Origin: JANSWY01 sp965267245
Lineage (GTDB): Bacteria; Bacteroidota; Bacteroidia; Cytophagales; Cyclobacteriaceae
Direction of reading: 5' to 3'
Length of the DNA stretch: 64,000 nt
Assembly (NCBI GenBank): GCA_965267245.1
Contig: OZ253939.1
Coordinates: 6,324,001-6,388,000 of the forward strand
The position numbers were made by a program, and so were the translations under genes. How positions within the stretch are numbered: position 1 is the first letter of the stretch; every line of letters begins with the position of its first letter. Below the pieces are notes generated by a model. That model was not told where the DNA came from, made no database searches, and saw nothing but the letters and a program-made list of their open reading frames with translations. This document shows, one piece after another, positions 26,820 through 35,896 of this stretch.

Positions 26820-28537
26820 ATGAGCTTTAACAGAATCTTGTTAACGGTTGCAACTCTAATTACTCTAATTAGCACACTTCTAATAGGGTTGAGTACAACA
26901 CGTTTATCGCAAACTCATGATGAACCCACACACATTGCCTCGGGAATTGAATATTTGCAAGGCGAATACATTTTAAATCCGCAAAACCCACCGATCTCCA
27001 GGCTAGGGTTAGCAATATTGCCTTTTTTGTCTGGTGTGAGGGTTGTGAAACCTGATGACTTTTATGAGAAATTTTGGGGGTATGGCGGAGGTGCCGGCCT
27101 TGTTCAGAAATCAATGGAAGAAGTAGGTGATTATCAGGAGATCCTGGTATTGGCAAGGTTGGGTGTAATGATTTACTTTTTAGTAGCTCTTGTGCTTGTT
27201 TTTTTGATTGGTAAAATACTATCAAACAGTTCTGGAGGGGCAATATGCGTGATACTTTTTGCAACTACACCAGTAGTCATGGCACATTCTGGATTGGCGA
27301 CTACTGATGTGCCATCAATGACTACATATTTACTGGCTTTTTTGATATTAATCTGGTGGTTTGAAAAACCTACTTGGGTTCGCTCAATTTGGTTAGGCCT
27401 GGCTCTGTCACTTGCAGTGACCACTAAATTCACTGCCATCGTATTCATCACACCGTTAATATTGATCCTGTACCTGCTGAAAGTGTACCTGGGTAAAAAG
27501 ACTGATTTGTCATTTTTTAATCATCTTAAATTCTTTTCCTTAGCCATCATTAGCTCATCGATTTTCACATGGGCAATTTATGGGTTCTCATGGGGGGAAG
27601 TTGGGGCAATTCCAATTGACCCACTGGCAACTTTTAACGGTTCTGAAAATGTTACACTGAAGATCCAGTGGCAGCAACCATTAATTCATGGAATGCCCCA
27701 GCTCCAGAATTTCTACGAGGTAATGTTGATAATTGGTGTATGAATCAAAAGCCCTGGCCAGGTTATCTGATGGGTGAGTATAAACCCCTGGGTTCATGGA
27801 AGTTTTATCCCGTCGCATTCTTCTTAAAGAGTACAATTTCTATGCAGCTTCTATTATTGTTTTCAATAGTTATACTAGTAATGTTTCGTCTCACTGAATG
27901 GAGACTAATTGGAGTACTCTCTGTGATTGTTATGATATTCTCGATCAGTCTTGTCAGCAATTTGAATATAGGAATCAGGCACATTATACATGTATTTCCA
28001 TTTATATGTTTGTTAATAGGTATAGTATTTATCAAATTCCTGGAAGAACTAAAAGGGAAAAGGAAATTGCTGGTACTGTCCTTCTTTGCTGTTGTGATTG
28101 GCCATCAGATCGCAGTTGCTTATTCCAGCTGGCCCCATATGCTATCTTACTTTAATTCATTTGCTGGTGACGAGCCGGGTGAATATATAGTAGATAGTGA
28201 CCTTTATTGGGGACAAAGCATGTATGGGCTGGAATCATATTGCAAGGAAAATAATGTAGATTCTCTAAATATGGCGGTCTTTCATACCAACAAGTTTTGT
28301 GCTTATGATTTACCGAAATTGAATTTCATATATCCTTATGACTCTGTGAAAGGGTGGGTGGCTATCGATGAATATACATATCGGCAACTTGCTTTTTGGT
28401 TAGGTAATGAGGAGTGCACTATGAATTTCGATATGTTCCCGGAAATTCCTTTTGAGGAAAGGTACTCATGGTTAAGGTCCTATGAACCGGTAGCAAAAGT
28501 AGGAGGGGAAGGAATCAGGATTTATTACATCGAATAA
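26820..28537 (+). pseudogene. GT-C/GT39-like membrane glycosyltransferase, disrupted by a frameshift
   Basis: Two overlapping reading frames together make one protein of about 570 residues. The first frame (26820-27743) has the N-terminal catalytic loop with THDEPTHIASGIEYLQG and NPQNPPISRLGLA, as in PMT/ArnT-type enzymes that transfer sugar from polyprenyl phosphates. The second frame (from about 27696 to 28537) continues with PAPEFLRG, YLMGEYKPLGSWKFYPVAF and further membrane helices. The switch coincides with a CCCC run at 27696-27699. Adding one C would restore a continuous MPPAPEFLRG reading. It is either a pseudogene, a phase-variable gene or a sequencing error. The frame is open further upstream to an ATG-type start at 26685. 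Confidence 0.8.
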
Positions 28538-28547
28538 ATTATTATTA

Positions 28548-29126
28548 ATGGATCAATTAAGTAACTGTATTAGCAGTCAGGTAAATATTTCATCTGGTGC
28601 ACTTTTAGAAATCCTTGAAAGATTTAAACCCATTACGATCAAAAAAGGTAATTTCTTTATAAAACCAGAGGCAATATGTAGGGAAATGGCCTTTATTAAT
28701 TCAGGTTATATGCGGGTTTATGACTTGGCTAATGGAAAAGAAGTAACCATATGGATAGCAAGTAAAGGTAAATTTATCACCTCACTATCAAGTTTTGTAT
28801 TTGATAATCCCGGTTACTGGTACATTCAGGCAGTGACTGATTGTGAATTACTGACAATCTCTAAAAAGGATCATGAGGATCTGTGCAAAAAACATTCAGA
28901 ATGGCTCCTATTCGATAATAAACTGTTGGCTAATGCCTATGCCTTATTGGAACGGAATATGTTTACGCAGCTACACACTACGGCCCAGCAACGCCTGGAA
29001 ATACTGTTCAATGAAGAACCGGATCTTTTTAATAATGTACCATTGCAGTACATCGCTTCTATGCTCGGCATAACACCAGAATCCCTCAGTAGACTGAGAA
29101 AAAACCTGGTAAAGACTATTTCTTAA
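28548..29126 (+). CDS. Crp/Fnr-family transcriptional regulator (first of two)
   Basis: A 192-residue protein with an N-terminal cyclic-nucleotide-binding-type beta barrel (about residues 15-125: ITIKKGNFFIKPEAICREMAF and NSGYMRVYD). A C-terminal helix-turn-helix follows (LQYIASMLGITPESLSRLRKN, about 166-187). Bacteroidota have many such proteins without proven cAMP binding; the classical phosphate-binding RxS loop is not evident here. It starts 10 bases after the disrupted glycosyltransferase frame and precedes a small membrane-protein gene it may regulate. Confidence 0.9.
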   Translation: MDQLSNCISSQVNISSGALLEILERFKPITIKKGNFFIKPEAICREMAFINSGYMRVYDLANGKEVTIWIASKGKFITSLSSFVFDNPGYWYIQAVTDCELLTISKKDHEDLCKKHSEWLLFDNKLLANAYALLERNMFTQLHTTAQQRLEILFNEEPDLFNNVPLQYIASMLGITPESLSRLRKNLVKTIS

Positions 29127-29181
29127 CAAATATCAAGTGGATTGAATACTGAAGGGGTGACTTTTGTGTAAAAGTAAAAGT

Positions 29182-29586
29182 ATGAATTCCTTACAAAAAT
29201 CTTTATTGGCTAATACCATATTCTCCTCTACCTCAGGTTTGTTTCTCGCATTTTTCTCGGAGTATTTTAATGCATTGTTTCAATTGAATAACCCTTTGGC
29301 GTTTCAGATAACAGGTTACCTGTTAATTTTCTTTGCATTGACGATTGTCCTGGAAATAAAAAAGCAACGGTATTATGGTGTGCTTTGGATTGTTATTCAA
29401 GATGTATTGTGGGTACTGGGAAGTATCATTCTATTAGTCATCGATCCATTTGGAGTTAGCCAAACCGGAAACCAGCTTATAGTACTTGTAGCATTAATAG
29501 TTGCCGGTCTGGCGCTTATCCAATATATCTTTTTGAGGAAAAAGTATAGTAACTCAGCTACTGGTGGAAGCAAAACCGTTATATAA
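29182..29586 (+). CDS. Small membrane protein, four predicted helices
   Basis: About 134 residues starting MNSLQKSLLANTIFSSTSG; a TTG six codons upstream could extend it, but the ATG gives the natural N-terminus. Four hydrophobic stretches are visible (SGLFLAFFSEYF, FQITGYLLIFFALTIVL, GVLWIVIQDVLWVLGSIILLV, LIVLVALIVAGLALIQYIF). No conserved catalytic residues are apparent. The family is not recognised with certainty. It overlaps the convergent DUF2834-like gene by 8 bases. Confidence 0.75.
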   Translation: MNSLQKSLLANTIFSSTSGLFLAFFSEYFNALFQLNNPLAFQITGYLLIFFALTIVLEIKKQRYYGVLWIVIQDVLWVLGSIILLVIDPFGVSQTGNQLIVLVALIVAGLALIQYIFLRKKYSNSATGGSKTVI

Positions 29587-29917
29587 ACGCAGGAAGTTTG
29601 TTTTTTTCTCTTTTCAACAAATACAATGGAAGACCCCCGGCAATGCCAAATGCAAATGTGTAAATCCATATAAGGATTACCCCTTTAATGTTATTTCTAC
29701 GTGATTCCACAAAAGACCAAATCATGAAAATTAGTACAACAAATAAGAGGTCAGTAACAAATGCCGAAGACACATTTGTAGCAAACATCTGTTGCAATGT
29801 ATCCAGCGGTCTTGCATAAAACAGGACATTTCCGGTTTCTATGGTCTCCATTAGCACAAAAATATTGGGCAATATGGTGCCTAGGATGGTCAATAATAAA
29901 TAGACATTTTTTCTCAT
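29579..29917 (-). CDS. DUF2834-like small membrane protein
   Basis: A 112-residue protein with three hydrophobic helices. The pattern YLLLTILGTILPNIF, then LQQMFATNVSSAFVTDLLF, FSFVE-type SFVESRR and a final GIAGGLPLYLLKRE follows DUF2834, whose function is unknown. It is convergent and overlapping with the preceding membrane-protein gene. The Crp/Fnr regulator and methyltransferase genes upstream are on the same strand about 65 bases away. Confidence 0.8.
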   Translation of the reverse strand: MRKNVYLLLTILGTILPNIFVLMETIETGNVLFYARPLDTLQQMFATNVSSAFVTDLLFVVLIFMIWSFVESRRNNIKGVILIWIYTFAFGIAGGLPLYLLKREKNKLPAFI

Positions 29918-29982
29918 GAGTTTTTGAACTCAAAGCTAGAAACTCAATAGGATGAGATCAATTGACAATCGTCAATAAAAAA

Positions 29983-30555
29983 CTACTTGCTTATTCTGGA
30001 GCGAATTCTACTGAGTGTTTCCGGGGTTACTCCCAGAAAAGTAGCCAATTGATACTGAGGTACCCTTTGCAACAGTTCTGGTTTTTCTTGTAACAGCTTC
30101 ATATATCGCTCTTCAGCATTTAGGGTGATGAATGTAGAGATGATTTCCTGGTATACGATAAGTTCCTCTTCCATGATGACTCTCGCAAGCATTTCAAATT
30201 TGGGCGAACCCTGCAACAATACCTGGGCTGATTCTATAGAAATTTCAGCGACTATAGTTTCTTCAATTGTCTGTAAACAATGCTCAGCAGGGGTTTGACG
30301 TGTAAAACTTTCATAGGAACTAACAAAAGAATTTTCAAAATAGAAAAAAGCGGTTTTTTCTTCCAACCCCACAGGATAATATAATCTTACGCAACCATTA
30401 AAAATGAAATAGAATGTATCAGAAACTTGACCATTTTTCAATAGATGAACGTTCTTATCAAGCGTTTTGACAGGTATATTTTCCCGAACTAGCTGTTGTT
30501 CTGTCTCATTTAATTCAGTGCGATGATGAAGGAATTCGATGAGTTTTTCAATCAT
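29983..30555 (-). CDS. Crp/Fnr-family transcriptional regulator (second of two)
   Basis: A 190-residue protein with an N-terminal cNMP-binding-like barrel (IPVKTLDKNVHLLKNGQVSD and FIFNGCVRLYYP). A C-terminal winged helix follows with YQLATFLGVTPETLSRIRSRI. It is only distantly similar to the Crp/Fnr protein at 28.5 kb. Its start overlaps the end of the upstream methyltransferase gene by 8 bases, so the two are translationally coupled. Confidence 0.9.
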   Translation of the reverse strand: MIEKLIEFLHHRTELNETEQQLVRENIPVKTLDKNVHLLKNGQVSDTFYFIFNGCVRLYYPVGLEEKTAFFYFENSFVSSYESFTRQTPAEHCLQTIEETIVAEISIESAQVLLQGSPKFEMLARVIMEEELIVYQEIISTFITLNAEERYMKLLQEKPELLQRVPQYQLATFLGVTPETLSRIRSRISK

Positions 30556-31306
30556 TTCTTTCTAGCAGTAGTGTTACACATTGTAGGTCATTTTCCAATT
30601 CACTACATTCTTTCTTTTGATCGTTGAGGTATTGATTAAAAATCGGTTGATTCTCGGGGTATTTTGAAATGAGTTCTTGTATGCGATTTGTGATTTTCTC
30701 CAGATGGAACGCGTTCATGTTTTTGATACGTCTGAGGTCCCAGTTTATATGATCGATCAGGGTCATCTTACTTTGCTCAATTTGACTGAAAAAATTACCT
30801 TTATCCGGGTATTCACTGTTTTCTGAAGTAGCATACACTGATTCCACAATCATCCAGCATTTAGGTCTTACCAGATCGGATAAAGTATTGATTGATTCTT
30901 TCAAAGTACCAAATAGTTCTGAATCATGACCATAAATCAAAAGATCAACTTCTGATAGTTCACCAAGAAATGTTACTATGTCAGCTGCTTCGAATTGCAA
31001 ACTATTGGTAACTCCCCACGTATTGGAGTATGCCTGCGCTTCCTCTATAAATTCAGGAACTATATCGATTCCAGTACCTGTAAAGGCAAACTTTTTTCTC
31101 AATTGGATTAGTATTTCCCCTTTTCCACATCCCAAATCGGTGACTGTTTGGATTTGATCAGTTGGTATGTTGTGTTCAATGATGTCAAATACATATTGGG
31201 GGACACTACCCAGGCTCCATAAATCCTGCAATAAGTAGGGCAGATATGGTGCGATTGCTTCATCATCCGCACTTAGTGACTTAAGAAAATGGATCTGATC
31301 AGACAT
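30548..31306 (-). CDS. Class I SAM-dependent methyltransferase
   Basis: About 252 residues from ATG 31306 (MSDQIHFLKSLS); seven further in-frame codons lie upstream. Motif I is TVTDLGCGKGEILIQL, followed by a second acidic strand end (GIDIVPEFIEEA) and LQFEAADIV, the standard layout of a SAM-binding Rossmann fold. The substrate is unknown; the protein resembles small-molecule rather than RNA methyltransferases. It overlaps the downstream Crp/Fnr gene, so both are likely expressed together. Confidence 0.85.
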   Translation of the reverse strand: MSDQIHFLKSLSADDEAIAPYLPYLLQDLWSLGSVPQYVFDIIEHNIPTDQIQTVTDLGCGKGEILIQLRKKFAFTGTGIDIVPEFIEEAQAYSNTWGVTNSLQFEAADIVTFLGELSEVDLLIYGHDSELFGTLKESINTLSDLVRPKCWMIVESVYATSENSEYPDKGNFFSQIEQSKMTLIDHINWDLRRIKNMNAFHLEKITNRIQELISKYPENQPIFNQYLNDQKKECSELENDLQCVTLLLERND

Positions 31307-31528
31307 AAACCAGGGAGTTTGTAACAATATAATAATTTCAACTCACCTAAAAATTGAATTTTTCTAAGGTAAATCTTTTCAAAACCTAGAAAGTGAACAG
31401 AAGTGCCTGATTATTAGAAATTTTGGTGGCAAAGAGTCTGTATTTTTGAATCAATAATCTTACCTTAGCGGCCGTTATTAAAAAAAGAAAGTTAAGCTTG
31501 GCGGTTTAATTTTCAAGTGTGTGTGTTT

Positions 31529-31566
31529 AGGTCATCCTTTCGAGTTTCGGGTGACCTCTTTTTTTT
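31529..31566 (+). terminator. Orphan intrinsic terminator (candidate small RNA end)
   Basis: AGGTCATCC pairs with GGGTGACCT (one G-U pair), followed by C and eight T residues. No protein gene on the plus strand ends here: the genes on both sides are on the minus strand. The T tract is on the plus strand only, so it does not serve the minus-strand acetyltransferase gene that ends next to it. Confidence 0.7.
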
Positions 31567-31567
31567 G

Positions 31568-32089
31568 CTAATCTGTCAAAGTAAATTTCATCATGTAATC
31601 CACTTGTTTCTGCTTGCCGAATATGAATTCATGTTCCCCAAAAATTTCAAAATTATTTTTTTGATAAAACTTTATCGCCTTTTCGTTTTCTTTCCATACT
31701 CCTAACCAAATGTATGGAGCATTCGCTTTTTTAGCCTGAGTAATTACTTCTTTCAGCAGCATTTTTCCAATCGCCTGATCCTGATGAGCTTTCGACACAT
31801 ATATCCTTTCAATTTCCCAGGCATCTTCTTGTTGTTTTTCGGTTTGAGCCGTACTCGTATTGGCTTTTAAGTAAGCAATTAGTTCCTGTTGGCTCTCTAC
31901 CACAAAAAAATATGAATCAGGATTTGAAAATTCATGTGAGATCTGGTTTTTGGTGAAATTACTTTCTAAATAGGATTCAAGATCTTCCGGATCATTGGCG
32001 TATGCATATGTATCTATAAAAGTAGATCTGGCAATCTCTATGAGTTTTGGGATGTCTGATTCTAAAGCTGGTCTAATAGTTATGTTCAT
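31568..32089 (-). CDS. GNAT-family N-acetyltransferase
   Basis: About 173 residues from ATG 32089 (MNITIRPALESDIPKLIEIAR). The frame is open 54 codons upstream, but that part overlaps the preceding gene and is not GNAT-like. The acetyl-CoA-binding region reads IERIYVSKAHQDQAIGKMLLKEV, with the Q/RxxGxG/A loop in degenerate form, and GVWKENEKAIKFYQKNNF is the conserved C-terminal part. The substrate is unknown. The stop is one base from the orphan terminator on the other strand. Confidence 0.9.
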   Translation of the reverse strand: MNITIRPALESDIPKLIEIARSTFIDTYAYANDPEDLESYLESNFTKNQISHEFSNPDSYFFVVESQQELIAYLKANTSTAQTEKQQEDAWEIERIYVSKAHQDQAIGKMLLKEVITQAKKANAPYIWLGVWKENEKAIKFYQKNNFEIFGEHEFIFGKQKQVDYMMKFTLTD

Positions 32090-32114
32090 ATTGTATTTAT
32101 TTAGACAGGTCAGA

Positions 32115-33245
32115 TTATACTTTAGCGTTAGCGTTAAAATATTTGTCAAAGGTATTTTCAAAACATTCCATTTTTGATAGATAAGGATCTCTGATCTGAT
32201 GAGGTGGTGATGGGTTGTCCTTAGGGTAGATAACTGTTTTGTTGCCAGCAATTAAGTTTCCTATTCTATCTCTCAATTCTCCCTTCACCGCATTTTTCAA
32301 ATCCATTTGTTGCAAAACCTTTACCATATCCGGACCGTGGTAAATTGATAAGACAGGTTTACCGGTGGCCAAACGCAGTTGCGACAAGTGAGGACCTTGC
32401 CACATGGCGCCTCTTGACCACATAGTATCAATGAATGCCTCTTGCTTTTTGAAGGGAGAATTGATTACTCCCAATATCTTCTTTTTTTTATGTCTGTATT
32501 TTTTCCATTTAGTTGTAAGGAATGAATCTGCCATTTGACCTTTCCAGAAGACACATTTTGGATACATTTCTGATAATTGCATAAAGTTATTGATCCACCG
32601 GCAGTGCTTTAGATCATTACGACAGGAATTGGCGAGTATTTCAATTTCCTCATATTGTGAAGGGTCACTAGAAAGCTCAATCAACGATTTTACATTAACA
32701 TGATTATCATCGATAAACCTCGCAACTAGTTCATAGTTTGGTGGTGCGCTGGCCACAATAATCGGTTTTTTCCATGGGAGCAACAGAATATTCAAACTAT
32801 CCTTACCTCCACAAAAAATAATATGATCGTGATCCGGAAATCTTGATTCAGCAAGTCTCATATCTGATACCATAGCTTCTGCTACTCTCAAGATCATCTG
32901 TTTTGGTGAATTAATAATCTTTTCATTAATAAGGTTTCCAGGAACTCGTGTGACTTCATTATCGACCGTTTCTAATCCTGAATAATACGGTTTCTTTGTC
33001 CTCAGCTTAGATCTAAAGATTTCGTTAGGGGAAAAGTTGCCCTTTAACAGGATTAGTGGGAGAGGATTATATGAGTAATAATCTTTCCATTGATAAGCAG
33101 GATAGAACGGGGAAGGATTGATGGATTTATTAGCTTTCCATACATAAGCAGATTCATCAATCCACATTTTACTTAGATCCAATGTATCAGTGTTTTTAAC
33201 TGGCATACTATTTATGTCTCGGATCCAGGAAGATGGTGTAATCAT
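32115..33245 (-). CDS. Asparagine-synthetase-like PP-loop protein without glutaminase domain
   Basis: A 376-residue cytoplasmic protein. Near residues 139-152, IIFCGGKDSLNILLL resembles the SGGxDS pyrophosphate loop of asparagine synthetase and related ATP pyrophosphatases. Further on, WKGQMADSFLTTKW could correspond to the GxGaDElF region, and LRLATGKPVLSIYHGPDMVKVL to the C-terminal acceptor segment. No N-terminal Cys-type glutaminase domain exists. The protein could adenylate a substrate using ammonia or an amine as nucleophile. The assignment is by motif reading only. It lies 25 bases upstream of the GNAT gene on the same strand, suggesting an operon. Confidence 0.7.
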   Translation of the reverse strand: MITPSSWIRDINSMPVKNTDTLDLSKMWIDESAYVWKANKSINPSPFYPAYQWKDYYSYNPLPLILLKGNFSPNEIFRSKLRTKKPYYSGLETVDNEVTRVPGNLINEKIINSPKQMILRVAEAMVSDMRLAESRFPDHDHIIFCGGKDSLNILLLPWKKPIIVASAPPNYELVARFIDDNHVNVKSLIELSSDPSQYEEIEILANSCRNDLKHCRWINNFMQLSEMYPKCVFWKGQMADSFLTTKWKKYRHKKKKILGVINSPFKKQEAFIDTMWSRGAMWQGPHLSQLRLATGKPVLSIYHGPDMVKVLQQMDLKNAVKGELRDRIGNLIAGNKTVIYPKDNPSPPHQIRDPYLSKMECFENTFDKYFNANAKV

Positions 33246-33357
33246 AGGAGGCTCAATTTTGCAGTAAATATAGTATGATCTGTTGTTGTTAAATTACCTC
33301 TGGTCATATTGATTGTTGTAGATTTGAAAAGACCAGCAAATTAAAATCCTAATTCCA

Positions 33358-34317
33358 ATGAGGTTAACGATTGTCATTTTATTACTGATCCAAATTGCCT
33401 GTTCATATCAGCAAAAAGAGGTTGTAGATTCATCTCTCGTCCATGCCACCGAAGTTCAGGGGCCTGCCATCAAAATTCTGGGAACAGTACAAGATGCAGG
33501 ATCTCCACACATTGCATGTGATAAGAGCTGTTGTCAGGACCTGATTCACAATCCTGATCCGGGTAGAAAGGTAGTTTCACTGGGTTTGTATGATGGTGAT
33601 TCAGGTAAATACCTGTTTGAGGCTACACCTGATATTACCAGTCAACTGAAAATGTTAAAAGACCTTAGAGGAGTAACCAGGGAGCTTCCTGATGGGATAT
33701 TCCTGACGCATGCTCATATAGGACATTATTCAGGGTTAATGTATTTTGGAAAAGAGGCGGTTAACAGCAAAAATGTTCCTGTCTATGCAATGACTCGAAT
33801 GAAATCGTTTCTGGAGACAAACGGTCCATGGAGTCAATTGGTGAAACTGGAAAACATTCAAATCAATGAATTGAAAAGTGGTGAAGCGGTTGAGCTGGGA
33901 AAAGGAATAAAGGTCTTTCCTTTTCTGGTGCCACACAGAGATGAATTCTCAGAAACAGTAGGTTACAGAATAGAGGGTCCCAATAAAAGTGCCATTTTTA
34001 TTCCTGATATCGACAAGTGGGAGAAGTGGAAGATGGATGTCGTTAAATTGATTCAATCTGTCGATTATGCCTTTTTGGATGCCACTTTTTATAGTGGAGA
34101 AGAGATTGGTCATCGGGACATTTCAGAAATACCTCATCCGTTTATCATTGAAAGTATGGAGAAATTCAAAAGGCTCTCTCCACAAGACAGATCCAAGATT
34201 ATTTTTATTCATTTCAACCATACCAATCCAGTTTTAAATGAACAAAGTGATGCGGTTCAGGTTATTTTGGGACGAGGATTCAATATTGCAAGAGTAGGAG
34301 AAGTGTATGCACTTTAG
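33358..34317 (+). CDS. PqqB-like metallo-beta-lactamase-fold lipoprotein
   Basis: A 319-residue protein with a lipoprotein-type signal (LLLIQIACSYQQK; Cys15). IKILGTVQDAGSPHIACDKSCC matches the N-terminus of PqqB-like MBL proteins. The metal motif reads THAHIGHYSG, that is HxHxGH in place of the usual HxHxDH. Later metal-site or fold residues include VPHRDEFSETVGY, FIPDIDKWEKW and FIHFNHTNP. No PQQ biosynthesis genes are nearby, so a role in PQQ synthesis is unlikely. It is a predicted exported hydrolase of unknown substrate. Confidence 0.85.
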   Translation: MRLTIVILLLIQIACSYQQKEVVDSSLVHATEVQGPAIKILGTVQDAGSPHIACDKSCCQDLIHNPDPGRKVVSLGLYDGDSGKYLFEATPDITSQLKMLKDLRGVTRELPDGIFLTHAHIGHYSGLMYFGKEAVNSKNVPVYAMTRMKSFLETNGPWSQLVKLENIQINELKSGEAVELGKGIKVFPFLVPHRDEFSETVGYRIEGPNKSAIFIPDIDKWEKWKMDVVKLIQSVDYAFLDATFYSGEEIGHRDISEIPHPFIIESMEKFKRLSPQDRSKIIFIHFNHTNPVLNEQSDAVQVILGRGFNIARVGEVYAL

Positions 34318-34360
34318 AAAATAGAGGTTAGATTCGCGAACAAATCAACTCTGATAATTC

Positions 34361-34744
34361 ATGACTATTGAAGAGCGTATCGAACAGTCCAAAACCAGTA
34401 TTTTTAAGGCGGTATTCCCTAATACCACAAATCATTACGACACATTGTTCGGCGGTACAGCCATGCAGTTAATGGATGAAGTAGCTTTCATTACGGCTAC
34501 CCGTTTCAGCCGCCAAAGAATGGTAACCGTTTCCAGTGACAAGATTGACTTTAACAAACCTATTCCAGCAGGAACAATTGTTGAGCTGATAGGAGAGGTG
34601 ACTCATGTTGGTAACACCAGCCTGAAAGTATCTGTCAATATCTTCATTGAAGAAATGTATGCCGATGTACGCCATGAGGCAATAACTGGTGAGTTTACAT
34701 TTGTAGCGATAGATGAGAATAGAAATGCTACCAAAGTGGTTTAA
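34361..34744 (+). CDS. Acyl-CoA thioesterase (YciA-like hotdog)
   Basis: A 127-residue single hotdog domain. NHYDTLFGGTAMQLMDEVAFI is the conserved helix region containing the acidic catalytic residue of YciA/BACH-type thioesterases, and VTVSSDKIDFNKPIPAGTIV is the following strand region. It would hydrolyse acyl-CoA to free acid and CoA; chain-length preference is not evident. It starts 43 bases after the MBL gene and precedes a two-component pair. Confidence 0.9.
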   Translation: MTIEERIEQSKTSIFKAVFPNTTNHYDTLFGGTAMQLMDEVAFITATRFSRQRMVTVSSDKIDFNKPIPAGTIVELIGEVTHVGNTSLKVSVNIFIEEMYADVRHEAITGEFTFVAIDENRNATKVV

Positions 34745-34810
34745 TTGCTCTGTGAAAGTCTAATTGTGACAATATCTATGTCATTCCGATGATTCTTTGT
34801 ATTTTCTTCC

Positions 34811-35887
34811 ATGCTTTGGAAGCTACTGAATCGAAGATTGGTTTTTATCGTCTTTCTCACGGCTGTATTTGTACAGGGTGAATACTACCTGGAGTATATC
34901 ATTTATAATGAGCTGAAGGGTCTCAGTTCAATCGATATTGGCCTTTCCTATGTCGTCAATGTAGTTTATTCTTTCATTCACTTCTCCCTCATTTTTCTGC
35001 TTGATATCCTTTTGATTAGGAGGATTGACAAGTGGGTACCCTGGCAGCAAAAGTTCTATGCAAGAATGTTCATAGAGTTTGCCCTGACAAGTCTATGTGC
35101 TATAATGATTACAATTCCATTGACCATTATAGTCAATCACGGACTTATTGTACCATTATTTTCATTACCAAATGATGGCTTGACAATCACTGTTTATTAT
35201 AACATCTTATACATTGTTGCGATCAACACAATTTTTGTGATCACCTATGAGGCGGTCTATATGTATGGAGAAAGAAAGCAGCTTCAACTTGACTGGTCAG
35301 AATCTCAAAAGGAGAAAGTGATTGCACAGTTTGAAGCGCTTAAGAATCAGGTTAATCCCCACTTCCTTTTTAATAGTATGAATTCTCTATCAACACTGAT
35401 TAAGAATGATTCTTCCGCTGCTATAGACTTTACGCATCGGTTTTCAAGCGTCTTCAGATACGCCCTGGAGATTAAGGATAACCTGGTGGTCACCTTGAGA
35501 GAAGAATTGGAATTTGCTCGGGCTTACGTAGTTCTTCAGCAAACCAGGTACCCTGAAACCCTGATTGTGAAAAATACTATCGACCAGAATGTAGAGGACT
35601 TATTCCTACCACCGTTTTCGCTGCAGTTATTGATTGAAAACGCTATCAAACATAATGTGATAGCCAGCAATCAGCCTTTATACATCGATTTGTGGTCATC
35701 AGAAGGAAACCTTTTTGTGAAAAATAACCTCCAAACCAAAGCGCTCAAGGAAGAATCACATGGCGTAGGTGTGGCAAACCTCAAAAAGAGATATGCACTT
35801 ATCACAGAGAGGCAATTAATATTTGACAATGATGGTAAAGACTTTACAGTAAAAATCCCACTTTTAAAGGAAAGTGAAATTTCGTAA
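34811..35887 (+). CDS. LytS-type sensor histidine kinase (His_kinase, PF06580)
   Basis: A 358-residue kinase with four N-terminal membrane helices (about residues 10-150). These are followed by a short coiled coil and the His_kinase domain. The phosphorylated His lies in FEALKNQVNPHFLFNSMN, the LytS/YehU signature. The ATPase domain has LPPFSLQLLIENAIKHN (N box) and GVGVANLKKRY. It ends 9 bases before the LytTR response regulator gene, its obvious partner. Confidence 0.93.
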   Translation: MLWKLLNRRLVFIVFLTAVFVQGEYYLEYIIYNELKGLSSIDIGLSYVVNVVYSFIHFSLIFLLDILLIRRIDKWVPWQQKFYARMFIEFALTSLCAIMITIPLTIIVNHGLIVPLFSLPNDGLTITVYYNILYIVAINTIFVITYEAVYMYGERKQLQLDWSESQKEKVIAQFEALKNQVNPHFLFNSMNSLSTLIKNDSSAAIDFTHRFSSVFRYALEIKDNLVVTLREELEFARAYVVLQQTRYPETLIVKNTIDQNVEDLFLPPFSLQLLIENAIKHNVIASNQPLYIDLWSSEGNLFVKNNLQTKALKEESHGVGVANLKKRYALITERQLIFDNDGKDFTVKIPLLKESEIS

Positions 35888-35896
35888 TTTATCGCA

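Noticed and set aside
32090..32251. 54-residue N-terminal extension of the GNAT protein
   Set aside because: It overlaps the upstream PP-loop gene and lacks GNAT character; the ATG at 32089 gives a standard start.
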